A DNA stretch of 64,000 nucleotides from Micromonospora terminaliae (GTDB taxonomy: Bacteria > Actinomycetota > Actinomycetes > Mycobacteriales > Micromonosporaceae): the NCBI RefSeq assembly GCF_009671205.1, contig NZ_CP045309.1, positions 2,542,001 to 2,606,000 on the forward strand, in the 5' to 3' direction. Shown here piece by piece: positions 44,746-53,018 of this stretch. Each line of letters starts with the position of its first letter. Within the stretch, counting starts at the first letter, position 1. Made by a program: the position numbers and the translations under genes. The notes beneath the pieces were generated by a model. The model worked only from the letters and a program-made list of their open reading frames with translations, did no database searches and was not told where the DNA came from.

Positions 44746-45564
44746 TCACCAGAGCTGCTGGACGATGTCCGCCGCCTGCTCCTCCCACTGCGCGTACGCG
44801 TACGGGAAGGCGGACACCTGGACCGTCTGGGCCGCGGCGGTCAGCGGCAGGTCCTGCCAGCCGCCGACGTTCTTCAGAGCGTTGAAGAACGCCTTGCTGG
44901 CGTAGTCCGGGTCGGTGACCTGGTCGGGGGTGCCCCAACCGGACGACGGGCGCTGCTGGAACAGGCCCTCGGAGTCATGGTCGTTGTAGTCGCCGAGGTG
45001 GCCGAGGTTGTACAGCTTCGACTCCTGCAGCGAGGTGGCGACGCCGATCACGGCGCCCCGCTCTCCGACACCGGTCTCCTTGGCCGCCTTGACGATGGCC
45101 TTGGCGTTGTCGAGCTGCGCGTTGTCGAGCGGGATGCGCGACTGGGCGCCCTCGACGCCGCGCGGCATGAGCTCCTCCCGGCTGGGCTGGTCGGCCTTGG
45201 TCGGGACCTTGTCGCTGCCGGTGGTCAGGTCGGACTTCACACTCTCGGTGCCGGTCCTCTTGCCGGTGGCCAGGTCGATGGCGGCCAGGGCACCGGCGTG
45301 CGGGCCGCTGGTCACCGGGGCGGCGACGGCGGTGGGGCCGAACGCCAGCCCGCCCAGGCAGGCCACGCCCGCAACGGTCAGCGCGGTACGGCGGTTCGGG
45401 CTGGCGGCGATGGCGGTCTTCACGGTGGCGGACTTCGCCAGAGCGGACTTCGCCACGGCGGACTGCGCGATGGCGGAGTTCGCCACGGCGGTCTTCACGG
45501 TGGTGGTCGTCGCCACGGCGGTCTTCGCGATGGCGGGGAGCCATCGAGTGAAGTGCTGCTTCAC
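44746..45564 (-). CDS. Secreted or anchored lysozyme-fold (transglycosylase-like) protein 3
   Basis: 272 residues from a GTG at 45564 after GAAAGGG. The C-terminal domain is a diverged paralog of proteins 1 and 2 (GVATSLQESKLYNLGHLG, DHDSEGLFQQRPSSGWG, WQDLPLTAAAQTVQVSAFPYAY). The N-terminus is unlike theirs: an Ala-rich run of five-residue repeats (KTAVA, NSAIA, QSAVA, KSALA, KSATV, KTAIA) precedes the hydrophobic segment ALTVAGVACLGGLAFGPTAVA. A roughly 80-residue linker separates this from the domain. One SigR-type promoter lies 100 bases upstream. Confidence 0.78.
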   Translation of the reverse strand: MKQHFTRWLPAIAKTAVATTTTVKTAVANSAIAQSAVAKSALAKSATVKTAIAASPNRRTALTVAGVACLGGLAFGPTAVAAPVTSGPHAGALAAIDLATGKRTGTESVKSDLTTGSDKVPTKADQPSREELMPRGVEGAQSRIPLDNAQLDNAKAIVKAAKETGVGERGAVIGVATSLQESKLYNLGHLGDYNDHDSEGLFQQRPSSGWGTPDQVTDPDYASKAFFNALKNVGGWQDLPLTAAAQTVQVSAFPYAYAQWEEQAADIVQQLW

Positions 45565-45663
45565 GATGGTTGCCCTTTCGTCGTTACGACGCGCTCCGGG
45601 GTGAGCGCCCCTGGGGGAACTACTGACCGGTCCGGGTTTGCGTTCCGGCGGTACGGGGAACAC

Positions 45664-45689
45664 AACCCGCTCGACGTGTCGGGCATTCC
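45664..45689 (-). promoter_or_regulatory. ECF (SigR/SigH-type) promoter of wall-hydrolase gene 3
   Basis: Perfect GGAAT-N18-GTT on the minus strand, then GTG. The surrounding sequence does not align with the upstream regions of genes 1 and 2, which makes the shared boxes more meaningful. Confidence 0.72.
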
Positions 45690-45769
45690 GGAAATGCCCG
45701 GTGCGGCCGTAGCTGCGGCCCAGGTCACCTGGGTTCTGGACAGAGGTGGCGCCGAGGGGCGAAACCGGG

Positions 45770-46849
45770 TCAGCGGGTCGCCGGTGCCCCGAACCGCACC
45801 AGGACGTGCCAGAGCTGCTTGAGGTGCTGCAGGGTCACCTCGGCCGGACCGCGGTCGGCCCAGCGCTGCGGCTCGCGTACCAGGGAGGCGGCGGCCCGGC
45901 CGATCAGCGCGGCGTGCACCGGCTCCCCCGGGCGGGCGAACTCGGCGTGCACCCGGACGGCGAGCGGCGGGATGGCCGGCCCGCGGAACTCGGCGTCGAT
46001 CCCGTCCACCGGCAGTTCGAACCCGGTGTGCCAGCACAGCGCGAAGCCGTGCCGCCGGGCGATCCCGGCCAGGATGCGCCCCTCCGCAGTGTCCCGGAAC
46101 GAGGGATCGACCACCACGGCCTCGACGTCGCGCGCCAGACTCAGCTCGCCGTGCACCTGCGCCTCGATGTAGTCGTCCAACGCCCGGCCGGCCGCATCGG
46201 ATGCCCGTTCACGGCGGCGCAGCAGGGTCTGCAGCAGTGTGACGGTGTCCATGCCGGCCACGCCGAGGCTGATCCCGGTCGTGGCGGTGGCCGCCAGCAG
46301 CGCGGCGAGCACCGGCTCGAACACCGTCACGGTGCCGAGGTCCTTCGGCTCGATGTGGCTGTCGCCGAAACTGAAGGTGGCCCGCGCGAGCGCCGCGGGC
46401 CGCAGCCGCAGATGGCAGGAGCCGAACCGCGGGCACGCGCCGTCGGGATGGTCGAGCAGGTTGAGGCCGCCGTACTTCGGGCGCTCGGCCGGGGACACGC
46501 CCGGCCGCTGGTACGCCCCACCGAACAGCGTCTCCTCCCAGCGGTCCCGGTCACCGCCGGGGAAGGCAGTCAACCCACCGTTGGAGACGCCCGTCTCGAA
46601 CTGGCTGCGGTAGACGCCTTCCTGGTCGAGCGCCTCGGCCACCGTGCGGCCGTCGCGCAGCAGGCGGTCGGGGTGGAAGTTGAGGGTCAGCCGGCCGTGC
46701 GCGGCGACCGCCGCGACGATCTCCTCCGGGCGGTACGCGGCGCCGGAGCCGGCGAGGTGCCGGGCGATGACGGTGAGCGCCGCCGGCCGGTCGCGGAGGG
46801 CGACGTCACCGACGTGCCGGAGGGCGGCGGCCTGCGCGGAAGTCAACAT
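45770..46849 (-). CDS. DUF3626 domain protein
   Basis: 359 residues if translated from the ATG at 46849; an open frame 15 codons longer starts at 46894. Neither start has a strong ribosome site. The conserved patches RLTLNFHPDRLL, YRSQFETGVSNGGLTA, KYGGLNLL, PRFGSCHLRL and SFGDSH are those of DUF3626, a family of unknown function. The His/Asp-rich motifs hint at a hydrolase or transferase. It is followed by a VOC gene on the same strand after 57 bases upstream of it. Confidence 0.85.
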   Translation of the reverse strand: MLTSAQAAALRHVGDVALRDRPAALTVIARHLAGSGAAYRPEEIVAAVAAHGRLTLNFHPDRLLRDGRTVAEALDQEGVYRSQFETGVSNGGLTAFPGGDRDRWEETLFGGAYQRPGVSPAERPKYGGLNLLDHPDGACPRFGSCHLRLRPAALARATFSFGDSHIEPKDLGTVTVFEPVLAALLAATATTGISLGVAGMDTVTLLQTLLRRRERASDAAGRALDDYIEAQVHGELSLARDVEAVVVDPSFRDTAEGRILAGIARRHGFALCWHTGFELPVDGIDAEFRGPAIPPLAVRVHAEFARPGEPVHAALIGRAAASLVREPQRWADRGPAEVTLQHLKQLWHVLVRFGAPATR

Positions 46850-46906
46850 CACGTCGGGCACGGGCCCGAGTATCGCCGGGCTCGCCCGCGACACGCCACG
46901 CGATTC

Positions 46907-47365
46907 TCAGGCGTCGGTGCCGAACCCGTCCAGGGTCTCCCGCTCCGCCGGGTCGCGCAGCTCCCGGAAGACGGTGAGGTGCAGGCCCGCCGGGCCGTCG
47001 AGGCGGGCGTTGAGCGACTGCCACGGGGTGACCGTCGGCGGGGCGACCTCGGTGGCGCCCGCCGCCACGAGACGCTCGGTCACCGCCCGGCTATCGTCCA
47101 CCTCGAACGCCACCCGCAGCCGGGGCGCGACCTGGCGGCCGACCTCCACCTCGTCGATGAGTCGCTTCTGCGCGGGGTTCGCCAGCTCCAGCGTGGCCCG
47201 GCCGGCCTCCAGGATCACCACCCGGGCGCCGTCGCCGCCGGAGAACGCCGCCTGCTCCGGCAGGCCCAGCGCGTCCCGGAAGAAGGCGACCGCGGCGTCG
47301 TAGTCCTCGGCCTCGACCACCAGGCGCAACTGGCGTACGGTCGGTGGCCCGTCGGGAGCGTTCAT
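46907..47365 (-). CDS. VOC-superfamily (glyoxalase/bleomycin-resistance-like) protein
   Basis: 152 residues from the ATG at 47365. The beta-alpha-beta-beta-beta pattern is seen twice: LRLVVEAEDYDAAVAFFRDALGLP with VVILEAGRATLELA, then LRVAFEVDDSRAVTERLVAAGA with ARLDGPAGLHLTVF. The substrate is unknown. It lies 11 bases after the rho stop and is likely co-transcribed with it. Confidence 0.9.
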   Translation of the reverse strand: MNAPDGPPTVRQLRLVVEAEDYDAAVAFFRDALGLPEQAAFSGGDGARVVILEAGRATLELANPAQKRLIDEVEVGRQVAPRLRVAFEVDDSRAVTERLVAAGATEVAPPTVTPWQSLNARLDGPAGLHLTVFRELRDPAERETLDGFGTDA

Positions 47366-47376
47366 GACCGCTGATC

Positions 47377-48504
47377 CTAGCCGCGGGTCGCGGCGCCGAG
47401 GCGGGCCAGGAAGTGGGCGTTGCCGCCGGTGGTGGCGAGCTGGCGGAGCAGCTGGTCCAGGGCGGCCTGGCGGTCCAGCGTGGACAGCGCGGTACGCAGC
47501 GCCCGCAGGCGGTCCCGCTCGGCCTCGGTGAGCAGCAGGTCCTCTCGGCGGGTGCCGGAGGCGCGCACGTCGACGGCGGGGAAGGTCCGCCGGTCGGCCA
47601 GCGTCCGGTCCAGCTTCAGCTCGGCGTTGCCGGTGCTCTTGAACTCCTCGAAGATGAGGCTGTCCGCGGCGGAGCCGGTGTCGACCAGGGCCGAGGCGAC
47701 GATGGTCAGCGAGCCGCCCTCCTCGACCGCGCGGGCCGCGGCGAGCAGTTGCTTGGGCGGGGTGAGCGCGGCCACGTCGACGCCGCCGGAGAGCGTACGG
47801 CCGGCCGAGCGGACGGTCAGGTTGTAGGCGCGGCCCAGTCGGGTCAGCGAGTCGAGCAGCACGACCACGTCCTGGCCCAGCTCGACCAGGCGCTTCGCCC
47901 GCTCGATCGCCAGCTCCGCCACCGCGGTGTGGTCCTGCGGCGGACGGTCGAACGTGGCCGCGGCGATCTCGCCCTTCACGGACCGGGAGAAGTCGGTGAC
48001 CTCCTCGGGCCGCTCGTCGACCAGCACCACCATGAGGTGACACTCCGGGTTGTTGCGGGTGATCGCGTTCGCGACGGCCTGCAGCACCATCGTCTTACCC
48101 GCCTTCGGCGGCGAGACGATCAGCGCTCGCTGGCCCTTGCCGATCGGCATCACCAGGTCGACGACCCGGGTGGTGAGAAGGTGCGGCTCGGTCTCCAGCC
48201 GCAGCCGCTCGTGCGGGTGGATCGGCGTGAGCCGGTGGAAGTCCGGGCGGCGGCGCGCCTGTTCGGGGGTCGTCCCGTTGACGGTGTCGACCCGGACCAG
48301 CGGGGCGTGCCGGCCCTTGTGAGGCGTGGTGGCGACCGCACCGGTGACGAGGTCGCCGCGGCGGAGGCCGTACCGGCGCAGCTGGCCGGCGGTGAGGTGG
48401 GCGTCCGCGGCGGAGGGCAGGTAGCCGTCCACCCGGAGCAGCGCGTGGTCGTCGACCGTGTCGACGATGCCGCTCACCGGGAGCGGCGCGGAGGTGTCGT
48501 TCAT
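47377..48504 (-). CDS. rho: Transcription termination factor Rho, short form
   Basis: 375 residues, AAAGG seven bases before the ATG. The ATPase core is complete: P-loop VSPPKAGKTMVLQ, Walker B VVVLLDSLTRLGRAYN, Q-loop SGGVDVAALTPPKQ and FEEFKSTGN of the R-loop region. It lacks the long Arg/Gly/Asp-rich insertion of the main actinobacterial Rho (which is about 600-700 residues), so it is likely a second, short paralog. A short RNA-binding domain remains at the N-terminus (GIVDTVDDHALLRVDGYLPS). A 413-base region lies upstream. Confidence 0.9.
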   Translation of the reverse strand: MNDTSAPLPVSGIVDTVDDHALLRVDGYLPSAADAHLTAGQLRRYGLRRGDLVTGAVATTPHKGRHAPLVRVDTVNGTTPEQARRRPDFHRLTPIHPHERLRLETEPHLLTTRVVDLVMPIGKGQRALIVSPPKAGKTMVLQAVANAITRNNPECHLMVVLVDERPEEVTDFSRSVKGEIAAATFDRPPQDHTAVAELAIERAKRLVELGQDVVVLLDSLTRLGRAYNLTVRSAGRTLSGGVDVAALTPPKQLLAAARAVEEGGSLTIVASALVDTGSAADSLIFEEFKSTGNAELKLDRTLADRRTFPAVDVRASGTRREDLLLTEAERDRLRALRTALSTLDRQAALDQLLRQLATTGGNAHFLARLGAATRG

Positions 48505-48917
48505 CGGGTGCCTTTCGAGGAGCGTTCGTCGCCATGGGACGGACGCGGGGAGGCGAGCGGTCGGCTCGCCGCTGGTGTGCGGAGGCGAGGGATTTCCCGG
48601 CCCGAGCGGATCGTGGCGCTTCGACGCGGAGGTTGAGGCGCCCGAGGCGCTGTGGACGGGCGGCCGGAGGCGTGGGCATCCGCGCCCGAGGGTCCGGTGA
48701 CAGGCGGCGGTGGGCCGGGTGACGGCCGCCGGACGGAAGCCGACGCGGGTGAGTCGCCGCGCGGGGAGAGTGGACCGCGGGTGGCGTGATCCGCCGGCAT
48801 CCGGGTCCATCGGCAGACTACCCCGGGAAGGTCGCCGTCGCCAAGCGGATCGCCGCCGGTCCGGTCGGCCCCGCCGGCGCTACAGTGAGGGACGCGCCGA
48901 CCGGGAAGGCCAGCACC
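48505..48917. other. Intergenic region between rho and the MEDS-STAS gene
   Basis: About 410 bases with divergent promoters expected at the two ends. Only short, unsupported open frames cross it. I see no strong hairpin, riboswitch or repeat. Long leaders are known for autoregulated rho genes, so a regulatory leader on the minus strand is possible but not shown by the sequence. Confidence 0.4.
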
Positions 48918-49778
48918 GTGACTGCTACAACCGTGGTCGACCAGGTTCGCCTTGGCGACCACGTCTGCTGGACGCACGACGACGAGAGCGCGGCTCTCGA
49001 CGCCGTCGGCCGCTTCGCCGCCGCGGGCCTGCGCCTCGGCCACAAGGTCGTGTGTTTCACCGAGACGTCGCCGCCGCACGCGGTGCGTGCCCGCGTCGAC
49101 GCCGTCGGCGTGCCGACCGAGGCCGCCGTGGCGGCGGGCCAGCTGCGCATCGTGCCGGCTCTGGAGGCGTACCCGACGGCCGCCCGGCCGGCACCGGAGA
49201 CGATGGTCGCCATCGTGGTCGACGAGGTCGACCGCGCGCGGCACGAGGGCTACCCGGGCATCCGGCTGGCCGGCGACATGGCGTGGGTGCTGCGCAGCGG
49301 CACCAGCCTGGACGACCTGCGCCGGTACGAGGCCGCGCTCAACCCGCTCTTCCTGGACGTGGGGATCGCCGGACTGTGCCTGTACGACCGGCGCCTCTTT
49401 CCGGCCGACCAGCTGCGCGCCCTCGCCGCCGCCCATCCGGGCACGGCCGGGCCGCGGGCGGCGCGGACGTGGGCGCCGCTGCTGCGGGCGTACCGGACGA
49501 CCGACCCGCCGGGCCTGCGGCTGGTGGGGCAGGTGGACCAGAGCAACCGGGAGGCGTTCACCGCGGTGCTGGCGGCCGTGACGGCCGGCCGGCGGGCGGC
49601 GGGACCGCCACCGGTGCTGGACGTCTCCGAGTTGAGCTTCGCCGACGTGGGCGCGGCCACCGCCCTGGTCCGGGCGGATCGGGCCGGCGCCGACGGCATC
49701 CGGCTGGTCGGGTGCCGGCCCGCGCTGCACCGGCTGCTGCACCTGCTCGAGGCCGTGCCGACGGAGGGGCGGGCGTGA
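48918..49778 (+). CDS. MEDS-STAS fusion protein (sensor plus anti-anti-sigma-like domain)
   Basis: 286 residues from a GTG at 48918 with GGAAGG nine bases upstream; an upstream ATG at 48786 would add a low-quality extension. The N-terminus GDHVCWTHDDESAALDAVGRFAAAGLRLGHKVVCF is the MEDS (DcmR-like) sensory fold. Residues about 195-285 form a STAS domain (GLRLVGQVDQSNREAF, PPVLDVSELSFADVGAATALV). The usual phosphorylated Ser/Thr of anti-anti-sigma factors aligns with Ser in LSFADVG or a neighbour. Its stop overlaps the next GTG (GTGA). Confidence 0.85.
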   Translation: MTATTVVDQVRLGDHVCWTHDDESAALDAVGRFAAAGLRLGHKVVCFTETSPPHAVRARVDAVGVPTEAAVAAGQLRIVPALEAYPTAARPAPETMVAIVVDEVDRARHEGYPGIRLAGDMAWVLRSGTSLDDLRRYEAALNPLFLDVGIAGLCLYDRRLFPADQLRALAAAHPGTAGPRAARTWAPLLRAYRTTDPPGLRLVGQVDQSNREAFTAVLAAVTAGRRAAGPPPVLDVSELSFADVGAATALVRADRAGADGIRLVGCRPALHRLLHLLEAVPTEGRA

Positions 49779-50722
49779 GGGCGGCCGCCGGGCCGGCATC
49801 GGCCGAATTCCGCCACGAACTGGCCTTCTACACCGACACCGCGAGCCTGCTCGCGGTCACCGTGCCGTTCATCAGGGAGGGACTGGCCGCGGGCCATCCG
49901 GTGCTGGTCGCCACGCCCCGCCCGCGGTTGACGCTGATCCGCGCGGCGCTCGGCGCGGCGGCCGACGCCGTCGGCTGGGCCGACATGGCCGACGCGGGCC
50001 GCAACCCCGGCCGGATCATCCCGGGCGTGCTGCAGGCGTTCGCCCACCGCCATTCCGACCGGCCGGTCCGGATCATCGGCGAGCCGGTCTGGGCCGGGCG
50101 AACCGCCGAGGAGTACCGGGCCTGCGCGCAGCACGAGGCCGCCATCAACTGGGCCTTCGCGGGCCGGGAGGCGAGCATCCTCTGCCCGTACGACGCGGGG
50201 CGGCTCGGCCCCGGCGTGCTCGCGGAGGCCCGCTGCACGCACCCGCTGCTGGTCGAGCCGGGCGGGTCCCGCCGCCTCGCCGGCTACGCCCCGGCGGCGG
50301 TCACCGAGCGGCACAACAAGCCGCTGCCCGCCCCGCCCGAGCCGGTCGCGCTGCTCCACTACGACCTGGCGACCCTGCCGCACGTCCGGCGGTTCGTCGC
50401 CGACCACGCCGTGGCCGCCGGGCTGGCTGCCGACCGGGTGGCCGACCTCCAGATCGCGGTCACCGAGCTGGCCAGCAACAGCGTGGCGCACGCCGGCGGC
50501 ACCGGCACCCTCCGGGCGTGGCACACCGACCGGCACCTGGTGTGCGAGATCCACGACGACGGCTGGCTCGCCGACCCGCTCGCCGGCCGGCTCGTCCCCG
50601 CGCGGGACGGCATCGGGGGGCGGGGGCTGGTCATCGTGCACGCCCTGTGCGACCTCGTGCTCCTGCACACCACGGCGGCCGGCACCACCGTCCGGCTGCA
50701 CATGCTCAGGGAGGCACTGTGA
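49775..50722 (+). CDS. MEDS-HATPase fusion protein (anti-sigma-like kinase)
   Basis: 315 residues. Residues about 10-180 are a second MEDS domain (FRHELAFYTDTASLLAVTVPFIREGLAAGHPVLV). Residues about 205-315 form an RsbW-like ATPase (RVADLQIAVTELASNSVAHAGG with the N-box, EIHDDGWLADPL, GRGLVIVHALCDLV). It and the preceding gene overlap by four bases, giving an antagonist-kinase pair that share the same type of sensor. Partner-switching control of a sigma factor is the likely job. The target is not encoded nearby. Confidence 0.87.
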   Translation: MRAAAGPASAEFRHELAFYTDTASLLAVTVPFIREGLAAGHPVLVATPRPRLTLIRAALGAAADAVGWADMADAGRNPGRIIPGVLQAFAHRHSDRPVRIIGEPVWAGRTAEEYRACAQHEAAINWAFAGREASILCPYDAGRLGPGVLAEARCTHPLLVEPGGSRRLAGYAPAAVTERHNKPLPAPPEPVALLHYDLATLPHVRRFVADHAVAAGLAADRVADLQIAVTELASNSVAHAGGTGTLRAWHTDRHLVCEIHDDGWLADPLAGRLVPARDGIGGRGLVIVHALCDLVLLHTTAAGTTVRLHMLREAL

Positions 50723-51129
50723 CGGGAACCGAACACCTGCTGTATCCGGTCGGCCGGGTGGAGTCGCCGCTGACCGATCCGGCGGCGGCGCCGAAGCAGG
50801 GCGACGAGGGCGCCCCGGAGGCGTGGCTGGTCTTCGACGCGGCGTACGCCCGGGCACTGGACGGGCTGCGGCCCGGCGCGGACGTGCTGGTGCTGACCTG
50901 GCTGGACCGGGCCCGGCGGGACGTGCTCGCGGTGCACCCGCGCGGGGACGTGTCCCGGCCCGAGACGGGGGTGTTCGCCACCCGTTCGCCGCACCGGCCG
51001 AACCCGGTCGGGCTGCACCGGGTGCGGGTGCTCGCCGTGGACGGCGTGCGGCTGCGGGTGGCCGACCTGGAGGCGGTCGACGGCACGCCCGTACTCGATG
51101 TGAAGCCGGTCCTCGACGGCGAGCGCTGA
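50719..51129 (+). CDS. trmO: tRNA (N6-threonylcarbamoyladenosine-N6)-methyltransferase TrmO (TsaA) family
   Basis: 136 residues from a GTG overlapping the previous stop. The segments YPVGRVESPLTDP, VLVLTWLDRA and FATRSPHRPNPVGLHRVRVL identify the YaeB/TsaA/TrmO family, which methylates t6A in tRNA using SAM. It is translationally coupled to the signalling pair; the link between the functions is unknown. Confidence 0.92.
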   Translation: MTGTEHLLYPVGRVESPLTDPAAAPKQGDEGAPEAWLVFDAAYARALDGLRPGADVLVLTWLDRARRDVLAVHPRGDVSRPETGVFATRSPHRPNPVGLHRVRVLAVDGVRLRVADLEAVDGTPVLDVKPVLDGER

Positions 51130-51136
51130 CGCCGGT

Positions 51137-51165
51137 GCCCGGCCGGGCCGCTGACCCGGCCGGGC
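51137..51165. terminator. Bidirectional terminator hairpin
   Basis: Perfect 11-bp stem GCCCGGCCGGG / CCCGGCCGGGC with seven-base loop, between the convergent trmO and metallo-hydrolase genes. No U-tract. Confidence 0.75.
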
Positions 51166-51171
51166 GGGCCG

Positions 51172-51801
51172 TCAGTGGCCGCGGGCGATCCACTCGTCGA
51201 GGTGGGGCGCCTCCGCGGCGATCGTGGTGTCGTCGCCGTGCCCGGTGTGGACCACCGTCTGCGGCGGCAGGGTGAGCAGCCGGGTGCGGATCGACTCGAC
51301 GATCGTGCCGAAGTCGCTGAAGGAACGGCCGGTCGCGCCGGGACCGCCCGCGAACAGGGTGTCCCCGGTGAAGACCGCGCCGAGGTCGGGGGCGTGGAGG
51401 CTGCACGCGCCCGGGCTGTGGCCGGGGGTGTGCAGCACCCGGAGGGTGGTGCCGCCGACCTCGACGGTCTGCCCGTCGGTGAGGTCACCGTCGGGCGGGG
51501 AGTCCGGGTGGACCAGGTCCCAGAGCACCCGGTCGGCCGGGTGCAGCAGCACCGGCGCGCCGGTGGCCCGGGCCAGTTCGGGCGCGACCCGGACGTGGTC
51601 GTCGTGCGCGTGGGTGGCCAGGATCGCGACCACCCGGCGGCCGCCGACGACCGCGCGGATGGCGGCCACGTCGTGCGGCGCGTCGACGACCACGCACTCG
51701 GCGTCGTCGCCGATCACCCAGACGTTGTTGTCGACGTCGAACGTCTGGCCGTCGAGTGAGAACGTGCCGGAGGTGACGGTGTGGTCGACGCGGGCCGTCA
51801 C
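51172..51801 (-). CDS. Metallo-beta-lactamase-fold hydrolase, partner of MscR
   Basis: 209 residues from a GTG overlapping the mscR stop (GTGA). THAHDDHV (the HxHxDH site), LHTPGHSPG and [17 protein letters not shown] show a glyoxalase II-like binuclear hydrolase. The M. tuberculosis pair Rv2259-Rv2260 has the same arrangement. A likely job is hydrolysis of S-formylmycothiol to formate and mycothiol, or of another acyl-mycothiol; this is inference from position. Confidence 0.9.
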   Translation of the reverse strand: MTARVDHTVTSGTFSLDGQTFDVDNNVWVIGDDAECVVVDAPHDVAAIRAVVGGRRVVAILATHAHDDHVRVAPELARATGAPVLLHPADRVLWDLVHPDSPPDGDLTDGQTVEVGGTTLRVLHTPGHSPGACSLHAPDLGAVFTGDTLFAGGPGATGRSFSDFGTIVESIRTRLLTLPPQTVVHTGHGDDTTIAAEAPHLDEWIARGH

Positions 51802-52886
51802 GGGAAGACCACCACCGACCGGAGCACGTCGCCGTGGTGCATCCGGGTGAACGCCTCCTCGACCTGGTCGAGGGCGATCTCCTCGGTGACGAACGCGTCC
51901 AGGTCGAGCCGGCCCTGCCGGTAGAGCTCGGTGAGCATCGGGAAGTCGCGGCTGGGCAGGCAGTCGCCGTACCAGCTGGACTTGAGGGCGCCGCCCCGGC
52001 CGAAGACGTCCAGCAGCGGGAGCTCGATCCGCATCTCGGGGGTGGGGACGCCGACCAGCACCACGGTGCCGGCCAGGTCGCGGGCGTAGAAGGCCTGCTT
52101 CCAGGTCTCCGGCCGGCCCACCGCGTCGATGACCACGTCGGCGCCGAACCCGCCGGTCGCGGCGCGGATGGCCTCCACCGGGTCGTCCTCCGAGGCGTTG
52201 ACGGTGTGCGTGGCGCCGAACCGGCGCGCCCAGTCGAGCTTCCGGGAGTCGGTGTCGACGGCGATGATGGTGGTCGCACCGGCCAGGGACGCACCGGCCA
52301 CCGCCGCGTCGCCGACCCCGCCGCAGCCGATCACCGCCACCGAGTCGCCCCGGGTCACGTTGCCCGTGTTCATGGCCGCGCCGAGACCGGCCATGACGCC
52401 GCAGCCGAGCAGGCCGACGGCGGCGGGCCGGGCCGACGGGTCGACCTTCGTGCACTGGCCCGCGTGCACCAGGGTCTTCTCGGCGAACGCGCCGATGCCC
52501 AGGGCGGGGGCCAGCTCGGTGCCGTCGGTGAGCGTCATCCGCTGCGCGGCGTTGTGGGTGTTGAAGCAGTACCAGGGGCGGCCCCGCCGGCAGGCGCGGC
52601 ACTGCCCGCAGACCGCCCGCCAGTTGAGGACCACGAAGTCGCCGGGCGCCACGTCGGTGACCCCCTCCCCCACCTGCTCCACGACGCCGGCGGCCTCGTG
52701 GCCGAGCAGGAACGGGTAGTCGTCGTTGATGCCGCCCTCGCGGTAGTGCAGGTCGGTGTGGCACACCCCGCAGGACTGGACGCGGACCACCGCCTCGCCG
52801 GGCCCCGGGTCGGGCACCACGATCGTGGTGACCTCCACGGGCGCGCCCTTGCGCCGCGACACGACTCCCCGGACTTCCTGACCCAC
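51798..52886 (-). CDS. mscR: S-(hydroxymethyl)mycothiol dehydrogenase / nitrosomycothiol reductase
   Basis: 362 residues from a GTG at 52886 with GAGGGAGGG upstream. The zinc alcohol-dehydrogenase motifs are [26 protein letters not shown] and the structural loop [15 protein letters not shown]; the NAD site is [27 protein letters not shown] and [11 protein letters not shown] are characteristic of the mycothiol-dependent formaldehyde dehydrogenase. It oxidises the formaldehyde-mycothiol adduct, and reduces S-nitrosomycothiol. The gene is coupled to the hydrolase, making a formaldehyde detoxification operon. Confidence 0.93.
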   Translation of the reverse strand: MGQEVRGVVSRRKGAPVEVTTIVVPDPGPGEAVVRVQSCGVCHTDLHYREGGINDDYPFLLGHEAAGVVEQVGEGVTDVAPGDFVVLNWRAVCGQCRACRRGRPWYCFNTHNAAQRMTLTDGTELAPALGIGAFAEKTLVHAGQCTKVDPSARPAAVGLLGCGVMAGLGAAMNTGNVTRGDSVAVIGCGGVGDAAVAGASLAGATTIIAVDTDSRKLDWARRFGATHTVNASEDDPVEAIRAATGGFGADVVIDAVGRPETWKQAFYARDLAGTVVLVGVPTPEMRIELPLLDVFGRGGALKSSWYGDCLPSRDFPMLTELYRQGRLDLDAFVTEEIALDQVEEAFTRMHHGDVLRSVVVFP

Positions 52887-52919
52887 GGTCCCTCCCTCGC
52901 TCGACTCCAGCCGAACCTA

Positions 52920-52939
52920 CCGCCGATCATCGTCGGCGG
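52920..52939. promoter_or_regulatory. Inverted repeat in the mscR-doxX divergent region
   Basis: CCGCCGA and TCGGCGG, seven perfect bases with a six-base spacer, in the 132-base region between two divergent genes, 34 bases upstream of mscR. A candidate operator; no regulator gene lies next to it. Confidence 0.35.
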
Positions 52940-53018
52940 CCCACCGTCCAGGGGGCGGTTATCCGGCGCGTCGCGGGGTACGCGGTGGCCCGGTTCTCCG
53001 GCACCGACGGGAGTGATC

